Assembly: GCA_017651645.1 (NCBI GenBank)
Contig: JAGCCO010000036.1
Location: 1 to 36,318, forward strand
Direction: 5' to 3'
Source: Bacteroidales bacterium
GTDB taxonomy: Bacteria > Bacteroidota > Bacteroidia > Bacteroidales > F082
DNA length: 36,318 bases
In this document: one piece after another, positions 15,575 to 22,710 of the stretch
Layout of the letters: each line of letters opens with the position of its first letter
Position numbering within the stretch: position 1 is the stretch's first letter
Position numbers and translations under genes: made by a program
Notes under the pieces: model-generated
The model's database searches: none
The model's input: the letters and a program-made list of their open reading frames with translations, nothing else
What the model was told of the DNA's origin: nothing

Positions 15575-15629
15575 GGCCGACATGGCGGGGAAGCGCCCGC
15601 TTTGTGGGTCGGGACCGATGATGTCGGCC
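15575..15629. repeat. Inverted repeat with 9-bp arms GGCCGACAT / ATGTCGGCC
   Basis: Perfect 9-bp arms enclose 37 bp that contain a nested GCGGG ... CCCGC hairpin. Its role is unknown; it sits downstream of the metallochaperone gene on the minus strand and could help end that transcript, though no T-run follows. Confidence 0.55.
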
Positions 15630-15719
15630 TTGATTCTTTGGTCCTTTGACTTCGTCGAATCATTGATTTCTCATCAAGGAGAAAGGACAAGAGCACGAAT
15701 GAATCCAATAGGTGTAGGA

Positions 15720-15744
15720 GATCGCAGATCAAGTCCGCGATGAC
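15720..15744. repeat. Short palindrome GATCGC ... GCGATGAC, possibly the same family as copy A
   Basis: On the minus strand it reads GTCATCGCGG then TCTGCGATC, which has the GTCAT ... ATC ends of the palindromic family at 15465, 22711 and 22786 but a different GC stem. Confidence 0.45.
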
Positions 15745-15781
15745 GTTCAAGGGTTCAGGTATGGTTAAACAGGGGTTGGTA

Positions 15782-17050
15782 TCACCTCGTTAAGCAAGCA
15801 TCCAAATCCCGCTTCAAGGCTTCCTTGTCCAGATGCTGCCCGATGAAGACCAGCTTCTGCATGCGGTCGCCGTAGGTGTTGTCCCAGTCACGGCGGAGGG
15901 TGGGCTCGCGGTCCATCATCATGGCCAGCTCGTTGGCGGGCATGGTGGCAAACCACAACCCGGCATCGCGCAGCTGCACCTGCTTGCCTGCCTGCTCGAA
16001 GATGTAGCAGTTGTCCATCTCGTTCTTGAAGTAGCAGATGCCCTTCACACGGATGACGTTCTTCGGCAGCTTGCGCGCCACAAACTCATCGAAACGTGCC
16101 ATGTTGAACGGCTCACGACGGTAATACACGTAGGTACCGATGCCGTATTCCTCCACTTCACCGCCTTCGTGGTCGTGGTGATGGTGGTGATGATGGCCAT
16201 GCTCTTCTTCTTCGTCATCATCGTCATCGTGATGGTGGTGATGATGCTCGTGTTCGTCATCATCGTCGTCATCATCGTGATGATGGTGTTCGTGCTCATC
16301 TTCATCGTCATCCTCAACGACAGCGCCTTCCACTTCTTTGATCCATGTGGCGGAGGTAGCCACTTTATCGAAGTCGAACATGTGGGTGTTCAAAATCTTG
16401 TCGAAGTCGACTTCGCCGTAATCGCAGGGGATGATCTCGGCGGTGGGCTGCAAGGCGCGGATGATGCTCTTCACGCGAGCCAACTCCTCAGGCGTGACCT
16501 CGGAGGCCTTGTTGAGCAGAATAATGTTGCAGAACTCGATTTGCTGGATGACCAAACTCTCCAAGTCATCCTCAGCCAGATTCTTCCTCATCAGGTCATC
16601 GCCGCACCCGAACTCGCTCTGCATACGCAGTGCGTCCACCACGGTCACGATGCAATCCAAAATCGGAATACCGTCTTTGGTAAGTTGCCATGCCATGTCA
16701 GGGAAGGAACAAATCGTCTGGGCGATGGGCTCGGGCTCGCAGATGCCGCTGGCCTCGATGACGATGTAGTCGAAACGCTGCATGACAATGATGTCGTGCA
16801 ACTGCTGGATCAAATCCATCTTCAAAGTGCAGCAGATACAGCCGTTCTGCAAAGCGACCAGGCTGTCATCCTTCTGCCCCACCACGCCGCCTTTTTCAAT
16901 CAGGTCGGCATCGATGTTCACTTCGCCTATGTCGTTGACAATTACGGCGAATTTAATGCCCTTACGGTTGTTCAATATCTTGTTGACCACTGTGGTCTTG
17001 CCGCTACCGAGGTAACCTGTGAGCAGCAATACGGGAATATCTTTCTTCAT
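15782..17050 (-). CDS. COG0523 (CobW-like) GTP-dependent metallochaperone with His/Asp-rich insert
   Basis: A 422-residue G3E-family GTPase, thought to insert or deliver metal (commonly zinc) to client proteins. Start at ATG 17050 (MKKDIPVLLLTGYLGSGKTT) puts Walker A at residues 10-18 as in other members. The metal-binding CxCC motif is seen in LQNGCICCTLKMDL, the Walker B/ESSG-like segment in DYIVIEASGICEPEPIAQ, and the guanine-specificity motif in IILLNKASEV. A linker of about 55 residues (coding bases about 16162-16320) is almost only Asp, Glu and His, with about 21 His, and precedes the C-terminal domain (PFNMARFDEFVARKLPKNVIRVKGICYF). His-rich inserts are known in zinc-linked COG0523 proteins, so zinc is the likely metal. 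It is divergent from the methionine sulfoxide reductase gene. Confidence 0.92.
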   Translation of the reverse strand: MKKDIPVLLLTGYLGSGKTTVVNKILNNRKGIKFAVIVNDIGEVNIDADLIEKGGVVGQKDDSLVALQNGCICCTLKMDLIQQLHDIIVMQRFDYIVIEASGICEPEPIAQTICSFPDMAWQLTKDGIPILDCIVTVVDALRMQSEFGCGDDLMRKNLAEDDLESLVIQQIEFCNIILLNKASEVTPEELARVKSIIRALQPTAEIIPCDYGEVDFDKILNTHMFDFDKVATSATWIKEVEGAVVEDDDEDEHEHHHHDDDDDDDEHEHHHHHHDDDDDEEEEHGHHHHHHHDHEGGEVEEYGIGTYVYYRREPFNMARFDEFVARKLPKNVIRVKGICYFKNEMDNCYIFEQAGKQVQLRDAGLWFATMPANELAMMMDREPTLRRDWDNTYGDRMQKLVFIGQHLDKEALKRDLDACLTR

Positions 17051-17075
17051 TTTACATGCTTTTTTAAACGAGGTG

Positions 17076-17083
17076 CAAAGGTA
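17076..17083 (-). promoter_or_regulatory. -7 element (TACCTTTG) of the metallochaperone gene
   Basis: CAAAGGTA on the plus strand reads TACCTTTG toward the gene, 25 bp before its ATG. No recognisable Zur palindrome was seen next to it. Confidence 0.55.
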
Positions 17084-17096
17084 AGAAAATTCAAGA

Positions 17097-17126
17097 TTTA
17101 TAGATTCAAGTTTTTCACTACTTTTG
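17097..17126 (+). promoter_or_regulatory. Promoter of the fRMsr gene
   Basis: TTTA at 17097-17100, 18 bp, then an exact TACTTTTG -7 box at 17119-17126. This places the start of transcription about 75 bp before the ATG and leaves a leader that holds two hairpins. Confidence 0.6.
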
Positions 17127-17137
17127 CAGTTCAAACC

Positions 17138-17192
17138 CGTCACGAAGTGACGATACTTTATTTACCCCACACCAGCGCATCGCAGTGTGGGG
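17138..17192 (+). promoter_or_regulatory. Two hairpins in the 5' leader of the fRMsr gene
   Basis: CGTCAC-GAA-GTGACG (17138-17152) is a perfect 6-bp stem with a 3-base loop. CCCCACAC ... GTGTGGGG (17165-17172 with 17185-17192) is a perfect 8-bp stem with a 12-base loop ending 15 bp before the ATG. They could influence translation or RNA stability; no known riboswitch class is recognised. Confidence 0.5.
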
Positions 17193-17207
17193 GCTAAGGC
17201 AACAAAC

Positions 17208-17660
17208 ATGGATAAAAACGAAACATACAAACTCCTCCTCGCCCAAGTCAAGGCGATGGTAAAAGACGAGACCGACGCCGTCGCCAATATGGCCAATGTG
17301 GCCGCACTGATCCAAGAGGCCTTCCACTTCTGGTGGACGGGCTTTTACCGCGTCATCGACAATCAACTGGTGCTCGGTCCCTTCCAAGGCCCTGTGGCCT
17401 GCACCCGCATCGGCTTCGGCAAGGGTGTGTGCGGCACATCATGGAAAGACAAAAAGACTATCGTGGTTGAAGATGTGGAACAATTCCCCGGGCACATTGC
17501 CTGCAGCAGCGAGTCGCGGAGCGAAATCGTGGTGCCTTTATATAAAGGTGAAGAGGTCATTGGCGTGTTGGACATCGACAGCGAGAAACTGGCTACTTTT
17601 GATGCCGTCGACAAGGAATGGCTGGAACAAATCGCAGAGGTGATAGCCTCCAAGTTATAG
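17208..17660 (+). CDS. msrC: Free methionine-(R)-sulfoxide reductase (GAF domain)
   Basis: A 150-residue single GAF-domain enzyme that reduces free methionine-R-sulfoxide in the cytoplasm. The three conserved cysteines are Cys65 (GPVACTRI), Cys75 (GKGVCGTSW) and Cys99 (PGHIACSSESRSEIVVPL). Their spacing of 10 and 24 residues equals that of yeast fRMsr (91/101/125). Family members usually read HIACD; here the residue after Cys99 is Ser, a small difference. Start at ATG 17208 (MDKNETYKLL) is chosen over an upstream GTG that lies inside a leader hairpin. It is convergent with the LysR gene, overlapping its 3' end by 6 bp, and divergent from the metallochaperone. Confidence 0.93.
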   Translation: MDKNETYKLLLAQVKAMVKDETDAVANMANVAALIQEAFHFWWTGFYRVIDNQLVLGPFQGPVACTRIGFGKGVCGTSWKDKKTIVVEDVEQFPGHIACSSESRSEIVVPLYKGEEVIGVLDIDSEKLATFDAVDKEWLEQIAEVIASKL

Positions 17661-18581
17661 CCTCAGATAATCCGCACGAATCACGCCATCGAGGAACTCT
17701 GACGGCACCATCGGCTTAATGGCCTTGATGACGATATTCATCATGCGCTCGTGCACATAATCCTTCCTGAACACCAAGCCTATCGTACGCTCAGGCACTG
17801 GATTGACAATCGGCTTGATACGGTCTTTGGCCGTCTCTGGCAATAAATGTAAATGCGACTCAGGCACAACGGTAATGCCTCCATTTTCATCAGTAATCTG
17901 AATCAAGATGCCTACACGGCCACCTTCATACAACTTATCGTATTTGATCTCCTCTTCCGATCGCACCTTTGAACGGTCGAACAATCTCACACCATTTTTC
18001 ATCGTCCACACCTTGTATTTCGACATTTGAGTGCGTTCAATGCTGTCCTCTTTATACAAATCATCTTTAGGTGAGACATAAGCAAAAAAACGCTCGTGAT
18101 ACAAGGGTATCTCCAACAAATCAGGGTCATTGACAGGATAGGTCAAAATTCCCATGTCGATTTCGGCTTTCTTCACCTTATCAATTATCGTTGCCGATAT
18201 CATCTCTTCCACTCGGAGTTGAATCGCCGAATGTTTCGTTCGCATATAATGGAACAGACCCGGCATAATCACGGGAGCCACTGTAGTCGTCAAAGCTATG
18301 CTGAGGTCGCCTGATGCTTGTTCCTTCGCTGAACGGGTCAACTCCAGCAATTGCTTGGTGTGATAGACTGCCATCTTTGCCTCATCAATCACCTTCCGGC
18401 CCATTTCGGTGACTGTGACAGGATGTGTGTCGCGATTGAAGATTTTAATATCCAGCTCCTCCTCCAGCTTCTTAATCATCAGACTCAGTGTTGATTGCGT
18501 CACACCACAGGCATCAGCCGCGTTGACAAAATAACCATGCTGTTCCACGGCGATGATGTATTCCAATTGTTGTAAAGTCAT
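17655..18581 (-). CDS. OxyR-like LysR-family regulator lacking the redox cysteines
   Basis: A 308-residue LysR-type regulator. The N-terminal winged helix-turn-helix (LQQLEYIIAVEQHGYFVNAADACGVTQSTLSLMIKKLEEELDIKIF) and effector domain (GDLSIALTTTVAPVIMPGLFHYM, DMGILTYPVNDPDLLEIPLYHERFFAYVSP) are closest to OxyR. In OxyR the peroxide-sensing pair lies in a GHC-x-R-D-Q ... FC segment; here that segment reads MKNGVRLFDRSKVRSEEE. The only cysteine in the protein is Cys25 in the DNA-binding domain. It therefore cannot use the classical disulfide switch. Start at ATG 18581 (MTLQQLEY) is the standard LysR start. It is divergent from trkH, and a T-N11-A palindrome lies just before the gene, consistent with autoregulation. 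The signal it senses is unknown. Confidence 0.88.
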   Translation of the reverse strand: MTLQQLEYIIAVEQHGYFVNAADACGVTQSTLSLMIKKLEEELDIKIFNRDTHPVTVTEMGRKVIDEAKMAVYHTKQLLELTRSAKEQASGDLSIALTTTVAPVIMPGLFHYMRTKHSAIQLRVEEMISATIIDKVKKAEIDMGILTYPVNDPDLLEIPLYHERFFAYVSPKDDLYKEDSIERTQMSKYKVWTMKNGVRLFDRSKVRSEEEIKYDKLYEGGRVGILIQITDENGGITVVPESHLHLLPETAKDRIKPIVNPVPERTIGLVFRKDYVHERMMNIVIKAIKPMVPSEFLDGVIRADYLRL

Positions 18582-18587
18582 ATCTTT

Positions 18588-18602
18588 ATTGATTTTATCA
18601 AT
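18588..18602. promoter_or_regulatory. T-N11-A palindrome, candidate LysR binding site
   Basis: ATTGATTTTATCAAT is a perfect inverted repeat of two 6-bp arms around TTT and contains the classic LysR motif T-N11-A. It lies between the -7 box (TATCTTTG, complement 18604-18611) and the ATG of the LysR gene, near the expected transcription start. Confidence 0.6.
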
Positions 18603-18603
18603 G

Positions 18604-18611
18604 CAAAGATA
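18604..18611 (-). promoter_or_regulatory. -7 element (TATCTTTG) of the LysR gene
   Basis: CAAAGATA on the plus strand reads as an exact TAnnTTTG box, 22 bp before the LysR start codon. Confidence 0.55.
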
Positions 18612-18622
18612 AATATTATTGT

Positions 18623-18654
18623 ATTGACTCATAAAGTTTGCCCCAATATTTTTG
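18623..18654 (+). promoter_or_regulatory. Probable promoter of trkH
   Basis: ATTG at 18623-18626, 20 bp, then TATTTTTG at 18647-18654, an exact -7 box; the ATG follows 26 bp later. It is back to back with the LysR promoter. Confidence 0.6.
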
Positions 18655-18680
18655 CTGTCATCATTTTAAACCGAACAAAA

Positions 18681-20135
18681 ATGAAGAAATGGAATACCAC
18701 TATCCGTTATGCAGGCTTCTCCTTGATAGGTGTTGCGATACTTATGTTTATCTCAGCGTTCATCGCTTTCAGGAACGACATGGACGACAGTTTTGACCCT
18801 TTGGTCTTTTCTGGCATGGCCTCGCTTCTCAGCGGTTTTTTTGCCATCATCGGCACCAAGCCCCAAGAAAAGATGACCATTGAGGATGGTTTCCGCATCG
18901 TCACGGGTTGTTGGATTGCGGCTTGCGTCTTTGGAGCTCTGCCTTTTTTGCTTTATGGAGGCGAGTTCACCGTGGTCAATGCCTTCTTCGAAAGCGTGTC
19001 GGGCTTCACCACCACGGGAGCCTCCATCCTCAACAACATCGAGGCCTTACCCAACGGCATGCAGTTTTGGCGCATTGCCACGGCCTGGATGGGTGGCATT
19101 GGCATCGTCACCTTGGTTTCATTGGTCATCTCCGGGCAGCATGACCGTCATTCCGTTTTGGCCAGCGCTGAACTATCGGACCTCGCCAAATCATATTATG
19201 GTGGGCGGAAAAAGCATTTCGTCTATAGAATGATTGTCGTTTATCTGATCATAACTTCTGTTTCGGCCATCGCCTTGCGGCTCACGAAAATGCCTTGGTT
19301 CGATGCCACTACTTTGGCTATGTCGGCCTGCAGCACCTGTGGCTTCTGCACCAAAAACATCAGCGTCGCTTTCTATGACAACGTCGCCGTGGAAATCATC
19401 CTTATCGTGGCTATGCTCATGGGCGCCACCAATTTCAGCCTCATGTTCTCTACCATTTGGCCCGACAAACGCACTCGTAAGAATCTTTTCAATACACAAG
19501 TCGTCAGATGGTTTCTCGCCCTTGTCGCGATAGCCATCCTTGGTGTCACCGCCAACCTGTATTTCAGTGGTTACTGCGCCACTTTCCCACGAGCCCTACG
19601 TTTGGCTGCCTTCCAGGTCTGTTCGCTCAGTACGACCACGGGATTCGCCACAGCCGACACCAACATCTGGCCCACAGGCAGCATGGGCATTCTTTTGCTT
19701 TGCTCCTTGGTCTGCGGGTGCTCAGGTTCCACCTCGGGCGGCATGAAAATGGACCGTTTCGTCATCGTCGTCAAAAGCCTGAAAGGTCTGGTGAACTCGC
19801 TTATTGGGGTCAAGAATGTCAACCGTACCAAACTCGACGGACAAGTGAAGACGGAAGAAAACATCACCTCTATCATCGCCTTCATGGGCATGTACGTCCT
19901 CATCATCGCCATTGGCGCACTTGTATTTGGCATCAGCATGGATTTCAAAACCTCCATCACAGCTTCCATTGCGTGCATAGGCAGCGTCGGGCCTGGTTTC
20001 GGCGAAGTAAGCTCCATGGGCAATTATGCGGGATTTCTAGGTTTTCAGAAGGTGATTGCCATGCTCATCATGCTCTTGGGACGTGTCGAAATCTTCCCCA
20101 TGCTGATTGCTGTTAGAAGCATTTTCACTCGATGA
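18681..20135 (+). CDS. trkH: TrkH-family potassium uptake protein
   Basis: A 484-residue inner-membrane potassium channel subunit of the Trk/Ktr/HKT superfamily. Start is set at ATG 18681 (MKKWNTTIRYAGFSLIGVAIL), since residues further upstream would cross the promoter. The four pore loops are visible in order: SVSGFTTTGAS, MSACSTCGFCTKN, CSLSTTTGFATAD and ACIGSVGPGFGEVS, each holding the filter glycine (TG, CG, TG, PG). Membrane helices alternate with these loops, and SGSTSGGMKMDRFVIVVKSL is the conserved segment after the third loop. It needs a cytoplasmic TrkA/KtrA partner, which is not in the window. It is divergent from the LysR gene and is followed 57 bp later by the DUF389 gene. Confidence 0.94.
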   Translation: MKKWNTTIRYAGFSLIGVAILMFISAFIAFRNDMDDSFDPLVFSGMASLLSGFFAIIGTKPQEKMTIEDGFRIVTGCWIAACVFGALPFLLYGGEFTVVNAFFESVSGFTTTGASILNNIEALPNGMQFWRIATAWMGGIGIVTLVSLVISGQHDRHSVLASAELSDLAKSYYGGRKKHFVYRMIVVYLIITSVSAIALRLTKMPWFDATTLAMSACSTCGFCTKNISVAFYDNVAVEIILIVAMLMGATNFSLMFSTIWPDKRTRKNLFNTQVVRWFLALVAIAILGVTANLYFSGYCATFPRALRLAAFQVCSLSTTTGFATADTNIWPTGSMGILLLCSLVCGCSGSTSGGMKMDRFVIVVKSLKGLVNSLIGVKNVNRTKLDGQVKTEENITSIIAFMGMYVLIIAIGALVFGISMDFKTSITASIACIGSVGPGFGEVSSMGNYAGFLGFQKVIAMLIMLLGRVEIFPMLIAVRSIFTR

Positions 20136-20192
20136 CTCTTGCGCAATTCAACTTTTTTGCCGTTTTTTGCAGATTAAATAATCAATCCTGCC

Positions 20193-21548
20193 ATGAAAAA
20201 CATCATCCGAAGGATCCTCATATATTTGAAATCGCTCATCCACATCGCCGATGAGATTGACTACGAAAACGCCAGCACCAGCATCCGAAAGAACATCGCC
20301 TTCAAGGGCACCAATGTCTTCATCCTGGCCTGCGCCATCATCATCGCTTCGGTGGGCTTGAACGTCAACTCTATCCCCGTCATCATTGGCGCAATGTTGG
20401 TCTCACCCGTGATGGGCCCCATATTGGGCTTTGGATTGGGTTTGGGCACCGAAGACAACCACTTGGTGAAAGACTCGTTGAAGAACTTCGGCGTAATGGT
20501 AGGCATTAGCATCATCGCCTCATCGCTATTTTTCCTACTCAGTCCGCTGAGTCTAGCCAATCCTTCCGAATTATTGGCCCGTACCAACCCCACCATTTAT
20601 GACGTGCTCATCGCCCTCTTCGGTGGTTTGGCAGGCATCATCGAGACCTCACGCAAGGACAAGGGCAGCGTAATCACAGGCGTAGCCATCGCCACAGCCC
20701 TCATGCCGCCCTTGTGCACCGTCGGATATGGCATCTCCATCTGGAAAGGAACGGTCATCTTCGGCGCACTCTATCTTTTCCTCATCAATAGCATTTTCAT
20801 CGCTTTGGCCACCTTCGCTGCCGTGAAATATTTCCGTTTTCCCATCGTCGAGACCTCAGGCGAAACCCGTAAGCACTTACCCAAAGCGGCGGTCTATATC
20901 ATTCTCACTATTGTATTGGTCCCTAGTATTATTACCGCCATCAACACGATTAAGGAGAACAACTTCAACATTCACGCCGAAAAGGTTGTGGCCGAAAATA
21001 AAAACCTTGGCAAATGCTTCATCTACGACCACAAAACCACTTATTCGCATAAAGCACCTAAACTGGAGCTGTTCCTTGCCGGTGAGACACTGACCGACGA
21101 GGCCAAGGCCAAGTTGTACAAAAGCGCAGAGGAATACGGCATCACGCGCAGCCAAATCGTCTTCCACGAAGACGCCACCAGCATGCGTCAAGAGTTCTCT
21201 GAAACCGAGATGATGAAAGGCTTCTTGGAACATACTGACCAACAAATCAAGACCCTGAACGACAGCATTGCCAAACTAACCACAACGCTTTCCAACTATC
21301 AGTTAAAGGAGATTCCCGTCGACGAAATAGCCAAAGAGCTGTTCACACAATATCCCAACATCCTTGGAGTAAGCCTAAGCAAAGGCTCCTCAATTCATGT
21401 ATCCGACAGCATAGCCTCCGAACAAATCATCGCCTTCATCACCACAGAAAAACCAATGCCCGACGAGAACCACGACCGTATCGAACGCTGGCTGAAGGTT
21501 CGCCTAAAAAACGAGAATGTCATAGTGGTGAATCAAGTGGAGCAATAA
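20193..21548 (+). CDS. DUF389 membrane protein
   Basis: A 451-residue protein of the DUF389 family (also called the uncharacterised hydrophobic domain family). After an amphipathic start there are about six membrane helices, with the family's conserved runs IIASVGLNVNSIPVIIGAMLVSPVMGPILGFGLG, ALFGGLAGIIETSRKDKGSVITGVAIATALMPPLCTVGYGI and FLINSIFIALATFAAVKYFRFP. The C-terminal 220 residues are soluble and include a helical stretch (HTDQQIKTLNDSIAKLTTTLSNYQLKE) that may be a coiled coil. Function is unknown. It lies close behind trkH, so an ion- or osmolarity-related role is a reasonable but untested guess. A terminator hairpin follows within 5 bp of the stop. Confidence 0.88.
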   Translation: MKNIIRRILIYLKSLIHIADEIDYENASTSIRKNIAFKGTNVFILACAIIIASVGLNVNSIPVIIGAMLVSPVMGPILGFGLGLGTEDNHLVKDSLKNFGVMVGISIIASSLFFLLSPLSLANPSELLARTNPTIYDVLIALFGGLAGIIETSRKDKGSVITGVAIATALMPPLCTVGYGISIWKGTVIFGALYLFLINSIFIALATFAAVKYFRFPIVETSGETRKHLPKAAVYIILTIVLVPSIITAINTIKENNFNIHAEKVVAENKNLGKCFIYDHKTTYSHKAPKLELFLAGETLTDEAKAKLYKSAEEYGITRSQIVFHEDATSMRQEFSETEMMKGFLEHTDQQIKTLNDSIAKLTTTLSNYQLKEIPVDEIAKELFTQYPNILGVSLSKGSSIHVSDSIASEQIIAFITTEKPMPDENHDRIERWLKVRLKNENVIVVNQVEQ

Positions 21549-21552
21549 TGAC

Positions 21553-21575
21553 AAAAGCCGCTTTTTAGCGGCTTT
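21553..21575 (+). terminator. Terminator hairpin after the DUF389 gene
   Basis: AAAGCCGC-TTTTTA-GCGGCTTT forms an 8-bp stem with a 6-base loop, followed by CTTCTT. It starts a few bases after the stop codon and also lies just beyond the 3' end of the convergent tRNA gene, so it may serve both directions. Confidence 0.75.
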
Positions 21576-21588
21576 CTTCTTGATTCTG

Positions 21589-21661
21589 TGGAGATTACCG
21601 GACTCGAACCGGCCACCTTCAGATTGCGAACCTGACGCTCTACCAGATGAGCTAAATCCCC
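21589..21661 (-). tRNA. tRNA-Ala (anticodon CGC)
   Basis: A complete 73-nt cloverleaf reads on the minus strand: acceptor GGGGATT/AATCTCC, D stem GCTC/GAGC, anticodon stem TCAGG/TCTGA with loop TT-CGC-AA, variable AGGTG, and T arm GCCGG-TTCGAGT-CCGGT. The third acceptor pair is G-T, the G3-U70 identity mark of tRNA-Ala, in agreement with the CGC anticodon (reads GCG). The discriminator is A; CCA is not encoded. Confidence 0.93.
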
Positions 21662-21673
21662 CTCTTGAGTTTG

Positions 21674-21681
21674 CAAAAATA
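21674..21681 (-). promoter_or_regulatory. -7 element (TATTTTTG) of the tRNA-Ala gene
   Basis: CAAAAATA on the plus strand gives an exact TAnnTTTG box on the minus strand, 12 bp before the tRNA 5' end. A -33 box is not evident. Confidence 0.5.
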
Positions 21682-21764
21682 CAACAAAAATGCTTATCAG
21701 GGCATTCTTGAAAGAAATTATTTACAATCCACCCAAAACACTCACTTCTTTGAAGAATAAAGCG

Positions 21765-21772
21765 TATTTTTG
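21765..21772 (+). promoter_or_regulatory. -7 element (TATTTTTG) of the choline-kinase-like gene
   Basis: An exact TAnnTTTG box lies 66 bp before the ATG at 21839; TTTG at 21749 is too close to be its -33 box. The rest of the 21662-21838 gap shows nothing else recognisable. Confidence 0.45.
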
Positions 21773-21838
21773 CCGACCATTGTGAGGCAACGCCCTCAAT
21801 GAAGCCAAAAGAGAATAATACAATAAAAACATACTACA

Positions 21839-22708
21839 ATGACTATTGAAGACTACATTATTTTTAGAGTAAACGCACTACTTCATGCCCACGACGCCAA
21901 AATCGTAATGCGCCTCGAAGGTGGCATGAGCAACTACACCTACGTCGTTGAAAGCGGCGGCAAGAAATACACCTACCGTGTACCGGGCAAGTTTGCCGAG
22001 AAGTTCGTCGACCGCGAAGAGGAATGGGCCAACATCCAAGAAGTCAACCGCTTGGGACTGAACAACATCACGGAATATGTCGAAATCCGCTCAGGCGAGA
22101 AACTGGCTGAATACGTGGAAGGCACCATCATGAGCACCACCGACGTGGTCTCCTACAACGAGATGTCAGTGGCTGCCTTGAAGAAAATCCACAACAGCGA
22201 CATGAAGTTCCGCGACTACAATGCCTTTGGTCGCCTTGATGCCGATCAGAACTACTGCCTTGAAACGGGCTATGTCTTCCCGCAGGAATACCTCAATTTA
22301 CGCAAGAAACTCGACGATATCCGCGCCACTCAAGTTAATGTGCCCAAGGTGCCCTGCCACTGCGACTACCAGCCCACCAACCTCGTCATCAGCGGTGACA
22401 AGCTTTATGTTTTGGATTGGGAGTTTGCCGGCATGAACGACCCCTTCTACGACATTGCCTGCTATGGCAATGTGGGCTTCGACAAAGCCTTGGCTTTACT
22501 GGAAGCCTACGTAGGCCGCAAGCCCAACAAGGAAGAGCTGCAACGCCTTTATTTCCACCGCGCTTTCCAATGCCTGCAATGGTTCAACGTGGCCATCTTC
22601 AAGGACCGCGTCGGACTCAGCAAGGATCTCAATATGGACTTTAACGCTGTGGCGTTTATGTTCCTTGGAATGGCGAAAGAGTTGCTAGAAAACTATGAGA
22701 ATCTTTAG
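21839..22708 (+). CDS. Choline/ethanolamine-kinase-like phosphotransferase (LicA type)
   Basis: A 289-residue aminoglycoside-phosphotransferase-fold kinase close to the choline kinase and LicA group. It has the N-lobe Gly-rich segment EGGMSNYTYVV with KKYTYRVPG, the catalytic Brenner loop CHCDYQPTN (Asp176, Asn181) and the metal-binding DWEFAGMND (Asp193). Known relatives phosphorylate choline, ethanolamine or similar alcohols with ATP, feeding phosphocholine decoration of glycans or lipid synthesis. No licC-like cytidylyltransferase is next to it, so the substrate stays open. Its length matches LicA-type proteins. It is a single-gene unit, with a palindromic element beginning 3 bp after the stop codon that may act as a terminator. 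Confidence 0.85.
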   Translation: MTIEDYIIFRVNALLHAHDAKIVMRLEGGMSNYTYVVESGGKKYTYRVPGKFAEKFVDREEEWANIQEVNRLGLNNITEYVEIRSGEKLAEYVEGTIMSTTDVVSYNEMSVAALKKIHNSDMKFRDYNAFGRLDADQNYCLETGYVFPQEYLNLRKKLDDIRATQVNVPKVPCHCDYQPTNLVISGDKLYVLDWEFAGMNDPFYDIACYGNVGFDKALALLEAYVGRKPNKEELQRLYFHRAFQCLQWFNVAIFKDRVGLSKDLNMDFNAVAFMFLGMAKELLENYENL

Positions 22709-22710
22709 CA

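Larger units (their letters stand above)
15325..15781. other. Repeat-dense intergenic region without genes
   Basis: This 457-bp gap carries at least five separate repeat or palindrome structures: a 10-bp tandem repeat (15387-15428), a 53-bp palindromic element (15465-15517), a 55-bp inverted repeat with 9-bp arms (15575-15629), an inverted repeat GTCCTTT/AAAGGAC (15641-15688), and a short GATCGC ... GCGATGAC palindrome (15720-15744). The 15540-15610 section is markedly GC-richer than its surroundings. No reading frame in it has family features. Confidence 0.7.

Noticed and set aside
16045..16317. Met/Thr-rich small frame on the minus strand
   Set aside because: It is a frame-shifted reading of the His/Asp repeat in the metallochaperone gene and has no independent support.
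17051..17143. Upstream extension of the metallochaperone start
   Set aside because: The 31 extra codons run through the -7 box and would push Walker A away from its usual position near the N-terminus.
15833..17197. Long open frame (about 454 codons) on the plus strand
   Set aside because: It is the antisense shadow of the COG0523 metallochaperone; its hydrophobic V/I/M runs are the complement of the His/Asp codons and it has no family features.
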